NCBI GenBank assembly: GCA_032690845.1
Contig: CM064421.1
Location: forward strand, 44,010,963-44,074,962
From: Eleusine coracana subsp. coracana
Lineage: Eukaryota > Streptophyta > Magnoliopsida > Poales > Poaceae
DNA: 64,000 bases
Direction: 5' to 3'
Below the pieces are notes generated by a model, which ran no database searches, was not told where the DNA came from, and saw nothing but the letters and a program-made list of their open reading frames with translations. Made by a program: the position numbers and the translations under genes. Positions 55,701 through 64,000 of the stretch are shown piece by piece (position 1 is the stretch's first letter; each line of letters starts with the position of its first letter).

Positions 55701-58302
55701 TTGTAATGCAGGAATTAAGAGAACAACAAATGCACATATAAATCAATATGCAACCATGCAAGCTTAACAATTAGCAGTACCCTTTTTTTAACCTGCCAGG
55801 TAATTTTCATATCACACCAAAGCCATGGAAGAAATCATTAGTCAAAATATCTTCATTCATTCACATAGGGAAGAAATCATTAGTCAAAATATCTTCATTC
55901 ATTCACATAGGCAATAGTATATATGTGCTAAGTTGCTGAAGTAAATACGCAGAACAAATAAAGCTGAAGATAGGAACCTATTTTCCATTATACGCTTTTC
56001 TGCTCTTGCAGATGAATTCGCAAGAGATTCAGACAAAATCTTCAGTTTATCAACCTACCAAGTGTGATATGAAAGACAAGGAGATTAGATTTAGCACAAA
56101 GATGTTCTGGTATGTTATTCTAGAGTGAAAACTGTGCAGAAGAAGAACAAAATATTATGCCTTCTCAAAATGAGTCTCCAGCGAGTCACCAGGATGTATT
56201 GATTTCTTTTTCAATACAAGTTCTTCCATTCTAGAGCAGAGACGAACCTCAGCAACCGCAATTTTGAAAGCCTGAAAATATTATTCACAACTTTAATCTA
56301 CATAGTACTGAATATAACTAACAGTGAGGAATAGTAACATTGAACCATGCTGGAATGAGATGGAACATATAACCATGGTCAGTTATTAAATATTTCAGGC
56401 CTGAAGACAATGCATTTAAGGAACAAACAAAAGAAATGTTTCTCTTCTGAGATGATGACTCCATGATATATTCAAAATATGGAGTAGGTGATGGTTTAAA
56501 TTCTATAGAACACTTGGGTTTTTATTTGAAAGCATATTAGTACTACACTGGTTTAGCAGATATCAAAGGTCTAATGTACACTTACATAAATGTTTCAAGA
56601 ATTTGAATAAAAAGTGATTTGTCACATTTTCTTCAAAACGAAATATTGGCACAATTTTTTTGACATCCACAGTTAATGTAGCAAAACAAGTCCATATTAC
56701 AAATGATCCAATGACAGAATTAGGTTACAGAGGTTGCCATCTTTTTGCATTTTTAGCGGATTGATAGCTCACAGTTGTCTAGAACTGAATAACTCTACAG
56801 TTAGGCCTACCTCAGTGATCGTTTGAGATATGTTGTTAGGGTTGCTGGTTGAAGACGCTTGAAGCGCATCCATTGCATTTAGCTGTTTTCGTAACAGCAT
56901 GATTTCATCATCTAATCTGGAAATGAGAACATAAAGATTTGGAGTATTTAAACATGGACAATATGGGATAACAAACGCCCCACTCCTTCCCACAAAGAAA
57001 GAGCGAACCTTGCAATGTCAGCATTTATCTTTAACCCTGAGATAGCACCCTGAGCAAACTCAAGCAGCTCATCACGTTTTGCCTTGAAGGGTAAAAAGAT
57101 AGATATATCAACATGGTGAATGTAATGCTTTCTCCAGCCAACTGATAATAACCAGGCAGGTAGAAGATTTCACGTGATGTTAGTCAGATCAAACAAATGA
57201 TATGTCGAGGGATTGACACTTGGCAAAGAGTTATTTGATATATATGGTTTTTGATGCTGAGAATGGGAACGATCGAGAATACATACCAATACTTCATCAT
57301 GGTAACTGGAAAATAAACTTGCTAAGTCCTGTATACTACTCAGGATTGCACTGTGCACATCCTTTCCTCCTAAAAGGCACATCCTGTAATGTAGAATTGT
57401 AGCATTAAATTTTATGATTTGTAAGGGAAATTTTTTTTATATTAGTGTGCCAAAAGAACTGCATGTACGAAAATTTTGAGGATCTTCCCACCAAAATTGA
57501 GAGACGTAACAAATAACTAGACACCAAAAGGGTAGAGAACTTGCCCGAAAATTTCTGAAAGCAATGAAACCTCTTCTTCAGTTGGGGCCTCCAGAATCTG
57601 ATCCACAGAGGACGAATCACATATTTGACTAATCAAATGATAGCACCTACACATGTCATCGTAGGCATATTTGCATAATCAAATTACCATGGAGAGAACA
57701 ACACATTCGAGCGCTTGGCTGTAGAGGAAGACATGGAACAAGTTCATCGGCTCTGACTCGCTCTCGTAATCCACGTATAGATCCTGCACGCGCACGCGCC
57801 GGCGCAACATGATCACGCAATGCAATTAAAAAATCACGCGAAACCAAACCAACACGCAGAGGTGCTCACCAACAGAGCCGGGACTTGGTTCGGATCATCC
57901 CCAGGCTGCGGCTCCCGCAACGCCGCTGCCGCGCGTTGGGTCTCCTTGAGCGCGACGAGCCACCGGTGCAGCAGCTGCACTCGCTCCTCCCCCCTGTACG
58001 AGAGCGCGGCATCCTCCAACCTTTTCGCGGTCAGCTTCACGCTCTTGTAGGTCCGGTTCCCCTGCGAGAGACACAAGCGCAAAAAAAAATCAGAACGATC
58101 GCCGGGAACAGAACAAGCAGGGCCACCCGTGGAGATGGCCGTTGAGGAGGCGTACGGTGATGAGCCTGGCGCCGCCGGCGACGGCCTGGCCGGCGTGGTG
58201 GACGACGGTGCCGAGCGAGGTGCGGACGGTGCGGGTGAGGAGGGAGCTGCGGCCGCCGCTCGCCTCCACGGCGCGGTGCACCGCGCTGCGGAGCCACGAC
58301 AT
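52750..58302 (-). CDS. conserved plant coiled-coil protein of unrecognised function (646 aa, 18 exons)
   Basis: Exons on the minus strand: 58156-58302, 57870-58061, 57688-57783, 57545-57597, 57287-57383, 57009-57082, 56811-56916, 56161-56271, 55978-56054, 55530-55596, 54767-54832, 54106-54213, 53879-54009, 53704-53770, 53537-53604, 53365-53458, 53158-53228 and 52750-53065, for 1941 nt with all phases closing. The start MSWLRSAVHRAVE is amphipathic. A helical N-terminal region (residues 50-195) contains RVQLLHRWLVALKE and EVSLLSEIFGMCLLGGKDVHSAI. A long coiled coil (about 200-410) follows, with GLKKQRDQLEEELRKVNTKLN. A C-terminal tail has a serine/proline patch and acidic WEFDELEDE. No membrane segment or catalytic motif is seen. 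I cannot name the family. Two introns use GC donors. I have no basis for a function beyond coiled-coil scaffolding. Confidence 0.8.
54952..55201. mobile_element. Stowaway-like MITE in an intron of the coiled-coil gene
   Basis: The 5' end (CACTCCATCCATCC) and the 3' end (GGATGGAGGGA) are inverted repeats of the CTCC(C/A)TCC type, with TA at both edges. Inside, TTTTGTTTTGTTAGGAC and GTCCTAACAAAATAAAA pair as longer inverted arms. TIRs of this kind with TA duplications define Stowaway/Tc1-mariner MITEs in grasses. It lies in the intron between the exons at 55530 and 54832. Confidence 0.6.
55197..55466. repeat. diverged tandem duplication of about 130 bp in the same intron
   Basis: Two adjacent copies share CATCTTTG, AAATTATGG, AACATGGAT and ATTCCTGTTTAGCTC, with scattered changes. 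The first starts about 55197 and the second about 55327. Confidence 0.6.
55827..55910. repeat. perfect 42-bp tandem duplication in intron 9
   Basis: GGAAGAAATCATTAGTC followed by CTTCATTCATTCACATAG occurs twice back to back (55827-55868 and 55869-55910) with no mismatch, so the duplication is recent. Confidence 0.9.
56055..56160 (-). other. GC-AG intron 8 of the coiled-coil gene
   Basis: On the minus strand the exon ends GAGAAG and the intron starts GCATAA; it ends with TTGGTAG. The junction reads HFEK-VDKLK in frame. No GT within the neighbouring 20 bases gives an open join. The donor context is weak compared with the usual GCAAGT, so this call is less secure than the other GC-AG intron. 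Confidence 0.6.
57384..57544 (-). other. GC-AG intron 4 of the coiled-coil gene
   Basis: On the minus strand the exon ends TTTTCGG and the intron starts GCAAGT, the strong GC donor consensus; it ends TTACAG. The split codon makes GGG, so the join reads SEIFG-MCLLGGKD. This is the only in-frame join I can find. Confidence 0.75.
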
Positions 58303-58686
58303 CGCTAACTGCCCCCAATCGCCGCCGCTCGGTCAGCCCCCTTCGTCCGCCGCCCTCCTCGACCCGGAACGCGATGCGGAAATGCGGGGAGCGTCTCGTG
58401 CAGGGCAGAGGGAATGCGCCGATGCGAGGGGGATGCTTCCCGGTGGCGCCGCGCGGCCGACGAATGCGTGCGCCCGCCCCTCCTCCCCCGTGCGGTTGAC
58501 TCGAATTTCTCGGGATTTGGGGGAGAAGAACGTCTTGCCGTGTCGCGGCCGCCGGATTTTGGTCCAGTTGGGCCCAGATTCCGCTCCAGTCAATTACATG
58601 GGCTTTCGGATTCCCGGCCTCCAAATGGCTCTCATAGTAGGCCTAAATCGAGCCAATTACTAGCCCACGACTAATCTTCATCAACC
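58303..58686. other. promoter of the coiled-coil gene
   Basis: GC-rich upstream region of a minus-strand gene. It ends at the target duplication of the hAT-like element. No TATA box is obvious. Confidence 0.4.
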
Positions 58687-58694
58687 CTTGCTGG

Positions 58695-59664
58695 TAGTCC
58701 TGTCCAAACGGGCCGGGCCTGGTGGGCCGGCCTGAAGCACGAAAAAAAGTACGGCCCAAGCCCGGCACGATCCATTCAATTTAGGGCCCATGCCGGCATG
58801 ACCTTGTGCTTTGTGTCGTGCTTGGGCCGAGCACTAGGCCCGAAGGCCAACTCGGCATGACCCGTTTAGCTACGGCCCTATTAAGCCTTATAAGGCCTGT
58901 GGACAGCACAACCCACTTCAGGGGCCCATTTAAGCCTGGTCCAGGCCGACGTGCGGAGGACGTATAAAAGCCTTAAATGGGATGTGAAACCCTAGCTAGC
59001 TCTCTCATTCTCTCTCTCACTCACCGACGCGGCGTCGCATCCGAACCCTACCTCTCTCATTCTCTCCCTAACCTCACCACCGGATCCGGCTGCTTCTTGT
59101 CGTCGGCGGCTAGCTCCGATCACGCATCCTAGCTCCTCTCCTCATGACTCCCTTCCTGTAGCCTATCACCGCCTCCGCTCACTAACCCTAACTCATATGT
59201 TGTTTTTCTCGTTCGCGTAGATCTGCGCCAAATCCGGCCACTCCCGATCGCCGGCGAGCCACGATGCTGCTTCCTGAGCCATCGGAGGATTTCTTTTTGG
59301 CCAACTTTTTTATTATTCTCCTGTTTATATTTCATATTTACTGAAAGTTATTGAATTTTTGTGTTGAGTATTAAAATTCTATGTATATTTAGTTGTATTT
59401 TGACGAGTTTTGCTATTTTCGTGTCTATAAGCCTTCGTGCCTGGTAGGCTTAGCGGGCCTAACAGGCCAACAGGGTCTAAAGGGCCGACACGACATGATT
59501 AAGTAGTTGCATGTCATGCTAAAGACCGTAGATGAGGCCCTAAGATCGGTCCGACATGACATAAAATTTATCATAAACCATGTCAATTTTCAATTAAACA
59601 TGTAGGTTTTTTAGGGCTCGGATCATGTCAATGTCGGACCGTGCCGTCCCTTTGGACAGGACTA
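58695..59664. mobile_element. hAT-like non-autonomous element with 8-bp duplication
   Basis: The inverted ends are TAGTCCTGTCCAAACGGG and, read inward from the right, TAGTCCTGTCCAAAGGGA. The 8-mer CTTGCTGG lies on both sides (58687-58694 and 59665-59672). Eight-bp duplications with TAG-starting TIRs are the hAT hallmark. The 970 bp interior contains GGCCCGGCA-type subterminal repeats and no transposase. Confidence 0.8.
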
Positions 59665-59790
59665 CTTGCTGGCTGGGTAGCGGTGATCCGTGTGACCGGG
59701 TAACTCACGCGCCACCAACTCATCGACTTTTGTTAAAAAAAAAAAAAAACTCATCGACTTCCGCCGAACCTGCATCGGAGCCGTGCGTCC

Positions 59791-61475
59791 ATGGAGGCGG
59801 CGGCGGCGGCGATGGCGCTGCCGCTACCCGACGACGCGCTGGTGAAGGTCCTCGCCCGGCTCCCGGTACGCTCCCTCGCGGCGTCCCGCTGCGTTTGCAA
59901 GGCGTGGCGCGCCCTAGTCGACGCCCGCGAGCTGCTGCTCCCGCACGCCCTCCCGCACGAGGTGCGCGGCATCTTCATCAACTTCATGGACTACTGGCCC
60001 CCGTCGCTCTTCCTCGCCCGCCCGGCCTCGCAGTGACATCATCGACTTCGACTCCGTCGTCCTCGACCACTGCAATGGCCTCTTGCTCTGCGGCGGGAGA
60101 GATTACTATGTGGTCAATCCCGCAACGCGACGCTGGGACCGCGTGCCACAGCCGCGCGTAATCACAGAAGACACGTATGAACCGGACCACGTGCCGTACC
60201 TCGTGTTCGATCCGGTCGTGTCTCCGCACTACGAGGTGTTCTTGATCCCCCTCGTGCCTGAGAAACCGAAGCCCGCGGATCCGAGAGATATTCCATCAAC
60301 AACGTTTAGCTTCAACGGCCTTTTCTCTGATGATGACACGATGGGTGCTGAAGATACTGAAGAAGTGGAGGAGGAAGATGAGGAATACTTGGAGGAACTA
60401 GTGAAATCGCCGCCGCCACCGCCGTCCATCGAAGCCGGCTACTTCCCAGCGAGAAGGTTGTCCTTGTCGGCGAGGTGGAGGATGGGCGAGCCCGAAGACA
60501 CGCATGCCTCGATGGAATGGCCGCCATCGCCATGCGTACTTCATGTGTTCTCATAAAAAACAAGGCGTTGGGAGGAAAGGACGTTTGTCCGCGAAGGCCT
60601 GGCCATGGGAACCGTCAGGGATATGCGATTGGATTCGTTGAGCGGGGGAGGGGCAACACGATGGCGCTACGGCGTATACTGGCAACAGGCACTTTACATA
60701 CACAGCCGTGGTGGCTTGGTAATGAGGTAACACGTTCTTCTCAAATGTCAATCACACAATAGCAATGCTGTTGTTTTTAATTTACTTCCTCTTACTTATC
60801 GATGTTCCCGTTGTTGCATTATATTGAAATGTTCAGCCTGTTGATTTACATTGCTGATTCTCTATTTGCAGGTTACCATTGACAACTGGTAATTACCAGG
60901 TAGTTAAAACGCCAGTAAATATTCAAGACAAATATGCCGAATTGTATCTTGGGAGATCACTAAAAGGAGTGTATTTTGCAAGAATCTGCAGTTCGCAACT
61001 TCGGGTTTGGATCCTAAACGAATCATGTGGTCAAATGGAGTGGGATTTGAAGCATGACATTGACCTTGAGCAGTCGCATTTGTGTGCAAGTCAACGCTTG
61101 AGTCATCGAACAGTTGTTGGGCATTGGATGTTAATGGATGGCGATAATGGTAATGACAACAATATTCTACCGGAAGGGCACACTGAGTGGGACTTCGATG
61201 TTGATGGCATTCTTCACTATGATGAAGATGAGGATTATCATTGCTCTAGAGTAATAGACTTCCTTGGCTTTCACCCATACAAAGAGGTTGTTTTCTTGAT
61301 GGTGTCATCTACGGTAGTTGCCTACCATTTGAAAACCTCGAAGATTCAGTGGCTTGGTGAATCATACTCAGAAGATTATGATACGATAAGCCAAGGCATT
61401 TATGAGGCATTTCCATATACTCCCTGCTTGATTGGAAAGCTTCGCAAGAAACTTCCTCAGAGGACTAGCGCTTGA
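59791..61475 (+). pseudogene. F-box protein gene, broken by frameshift and nonsense codon
   Basis: A first exon (59791 to about 60753) and a second exon (about 60873-61475) resemble a grass F-box plus associated-domain protein. The F-box starts at residue 9 (LPLPDDALVKVLARLPVRSLAASRCVCKAWRALV). After RPASQ at about 60030 the frame shifts by one: the downstream frame resumes with DIIDFDSVVLDHCNGLLLC, then NPATRRWDRVP. Later an in-frame TAA at 60554-60556 interrupts VFS-KTRRWEERTFV, where the second copy at 62560 reads VFSSSTRRWEDRTFV. The rest of the frame is open, through EWDFDVDGILHYDEDEDYHC, to a stop at 61475. F-box proteins are substrate adaptors of SCF ubiquitin ligases. Two lesions make this copy non-functional unless the assembly is wrong at these bases. 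Confidence 0.75.
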
Positions 61476-62565
61476 AATGAGTGAACACTGCAATATTTCC
61501 CGATGGTTGCTCCTTGTTGGTGCTGATTGCCGGCCGTCTATTTCTACCTGCTCCTCATCATCTTATTAGCACAGAAGCACTGTTATGGGGAGTAAATTTG
61601 TCTAATACTCCTTGTGATTATAGTAGTTAATTTGTCTTTTAAATTATGAGTATATTTGTGTAACTATCAATCAAATCAAGTTTTACTATCCAAATGATTC
61701 ATGAGCATGTCAATAGGAGCACGATCCAACCTACAAGCCTACAGAAATTTATCCTATCAATGCCCCTACTATTTCAGAGTGCATGGAATGATTCTTGATT
61801 TAAATTGTATTCATATTTGAGAAGAGAACTTCTGCAACCTAGCTGATAAACAACTGAAAGCAGAGCATCACTGCATCAGGTAGAGTTTACTAAAAAGCTG
61901 CGCCTAATGACTTATGGCTATAGATATCAATTCTTAATATACTATAGGTTACGTAACAACATTACAAACAAAATTCAATAGGTTAGTGCTGAAACATGAT
62001 ATTTTATTTGAATATTAAAAACGATAAGATACATATGTTTACCAATAATAACGACATTGCATATATGTCATACATAAAAAGCTATGCATTAATTATAAAT
62101 CACATATTTGTACAGTCCCTTAACTATTAATCTGTTTAAATGTGTATTTCAAAGTGGTTAATAATTAAGAGTCTACGTGCTATGAAGAACTCAATTTTCC
62201 ATAACATGACATGTTTTATGAAGTAAATAAGAGGAATATTAGGACATTTTTTACAGAATTTTAGGAACTAAGATGAATATGAAGTTCCTTAAAAGATATT
62301 AAAAGTTGTCAGTTTGTTTAAAATTAGTTGGAAATACAGGACCTTTTTTTAACCAAATAAAAGGGTACACATCAATGTTTTTGTGGTAGAAAACTTGGCA
62401 TAATTCTGGCAATTTTACGTATAGAGCCAAAGAAATCGATTTTTTAAATGGCATAATTCTAGCAATCTTCAGTTTTTCAAAATAACATAATTCTAGAATC
62501 AAAGAAATTGAATTTCTTGGTACGACCACCTCGCGTGTCATCTTCACTATTCTTTTTCTTTTACG
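61476..62565. other. AT-rich spacer between the two F-box copies
   Basis: 3' flank of the first copy followed by AT-rich sequence. Near 62395-62490 the string CATAATTCTAGCAAT and variants occur three times. No element ends were recognised. Confidence 0.4.
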
Positions 62566-63496
62566 GTGATGTGGAAGTTGCTCGAGCCTGAGGACACGTA
62601 TGGCTCAATGGAATGGCCGCCATCGCCCTGCACACTGCATGTGTTCTCATCTAGTACAAGGCGATGGGAGGACAGGACCTTTGTCCGCAAAGGCCAGACC
62701 ATGGGAACAGTCAAGGACATGAGATTGGATTCGCTGCGTCCGTCGTGTTTGGGGAGACGCTGGCACTGCGGTGTATACCGGCGGGAAAAAATTTACATAC
62801 ATTGTTGTGGTGAATTCTTAATGAGGTACGCATGTTCGATCTCCTTGTCAAATGTAATTATGCATGCTATCGTTCTACATATGGAGTAGCAAATGTTGGA
62901 CCTCTCCACTTTCTCAGCATTACATGTTATTGTTTGCAGGTTATCCTTGACAGCCAGTAAATACTAGGTAATTAAAATTCCAATAGACATTGAGGACCTA
63001 TCTGTACGATCTCATCTTGGAGGATCTGTAGAAGGGGTGTACTTTGCGGCAATTCATGATCTACAACTTCAAGTTTGGATTTTAAATGAATCATGTTGTC
63101 AGATGGAGGGTTTTGAAGCATCACATTGACTTAGGTCGCTCCGCCTTGTGGACAGCCGCACACACGAGCTATCTTCAAAAGATTGATGGGCCTTGGTTCT
63201 TATCTGATGCCAAAAACTACGACATAAAGATCTTACCAGAAGAGCAGTCTGAGTGGGATTCTGAAGATGATGGTATTCTTCATTATGAAGGCGGGGATGA
63301 TGTGTACCGTAGGATAATTTTCATTCTTGGCTTTCACCCTTACAAAGAGGTTCTTTTCTTGATGGTATCATTGACAGTAGTTGCCATTCATTTGAAGACC
63401 GGAAAGGTTCAATGGTTGGGCGAAGCATGCCCAGCAGGATCCGATTCATGGTTCAATGGTGTTTACGAGGCGTTCCCATATATACTCCTTGCATGA
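62566..63496 (+). pseudogene. truncated duplicate of the F-box gene
   Basis: Similarity to the first copy begins near 62570 (LEPEDTYGSMEWPPSPCTLHVFS) and runs to the end, so the F-box and all upstream sequence are missing. Exon 1 ends near 62825 with a GT donor, as in the first copy. At the start of exon 2 the codon matching CAG is TAG (62967-62969). Near 63110 the frame is shifted relative to QMEWDLKHDID of copy one. At the end CATATATACTCC has two bases more than CATATACTCC. The open stretch (SEWDSEDDGILHYEGG and FHPYKEVLFLMVS) keeps the family sequence. It has several lesions, so it is a pseudogene of older decay than its neighbour. Confidence 0.75.
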
Positions 63497-64000
63497 TTGG
63501 AGGGCCTCCCCTGTGGAGACGAGAAGTTTCGTCAGAAGATTAGCACAGGAAACAAATCAGCATTATAACTAGTGATGACTTTCTGAGAGCAACTCCAGCC
63601 CACAAACTAAATTAAAGCCTCTATAATTTATTTTAAGGGTCCGGTTTCAAATTTTAGAGGCTCAAACAAAAATTTCAGTCCAACCCTACTGACTAAAATT
63701 AACCCTCTATCTATTTGCCGGTGCGCCCATGGACCTTTCTTCCTCCCCTACTTCTCCCGTCGCTTGCGTCCCCGCCTCCCTCTACTGCTCCCGCCGGCGC
63801 CTCCCGCCCCTGCGCGCACCGCCGCCGCCTCCCTCCCCTGCCCGTGCCGTAGGTCGACGATGCGCCACCCTGCTTGGTGGTGAAGCGGTGGATGCCGTTG
63901 GCGGCGAGGCCATGTGACAGGACGGGGTCGCCAGCGGCGTCGAGGAGGACGATCCGGCACCAGGCGCGGGCGTTGAGCCGAGGCACTTTTCGAGCTGGAG
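63497..64000. other. right edge of the window
   Basis: After the F-box remnant, sequence starting GAGAGCAACTCCAGCCC (about 63584) resembles the terminus of a grass MITE family, but the other end is outside the window. The last 270 bp are GC-rich and could be an exon or the interior of such an element. No gene can be assigned. Confidence 0.35.

Overview
The window is nuclear DNA from a grass. Spliced protein genes with plant GT-AG introns sit in AT-rich spacers full of small transposons, and the protein families (TPS, UXS/SUD, ITN1-like ankyrin, DIR-e dirigent, MAKR, TRM/DUF4378) are those of land plants. The GC-rich 5' exons and the transposon types (Harbinger-like MITEs, Stowaway-like, Sirevirus-like and Tekay/Del-like LTRs) point to a monocot of the grass family. 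The species was not identified.

Layout: (1) 1.8-2.3 kb, a small plant-specific protein (TIGR01589-like), plus strand. (2) 3.96-7.44 kb, a complete seven-exon terpene synthase. (3) 7.95-10.0 kb, two TIR elements with TWA target duplications, one holding a 34-base G run. (4) 10.8-14.0 kb, a nine-exon M50B-like membrane protein with HExxH. (5) 14-19 kb, a gene-poor spacer. (6) 19.3-25.0 kb, a five-exon DUF4378/TRM-like protein. (7) 25.7-26.1 kb, a head-to-tail MITE dimer, followed by an intronless dirigent gene. (8) 28.1-30.7 kb, minus strand, UDP-glucuronate decarboxylase with an AT-AC (U12-type) intron and a small SINE-tail insertion. A tRNA-Arg(UCG) gene lies head-to-head with it. (9) 32.9-35.6 and 38.1-40.0 kb, a tandem pair of ITN1-like ankyrin/PGG membrane proteins. 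(10) 42.8-49.0 kb, a three-layer transposon nest: a Harbinger-like element split by a 3.7 kb gypsy-type solo LTR, itself split by a 1.6 kb copia-type solo LTR. Each layer keeps its target duplication. (11) 50.8-51.8 kb, minus strand, a MAKR/BKI1-like regulator. (12) 52.7-58.3 kb, minus strand, an 18-exon coiled-coil protein with two GC-AG introns. (13) 58.7-59.7 kb, a hAT-like non-autonomous element with an 8 bp duplication. (14) 59.8-63.5 kb, a broken F-box gene and a second, truncated copy.

The genes do not form a pathway cluster. UXS (UDP-xylose supply) and the dirigent protein both relate to cell walls, but they look like independent neighbours. Exon models were built by matching reading frame, splice sites and family sequence by eye. 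Frame closes in every model, and cumulative lengths are multiples of three. No clearly new biological system was found. The best observations are the AT-AC intron, the datable transposon nest, the two GC-AG introns in one gene, and the decaying F-box pair.
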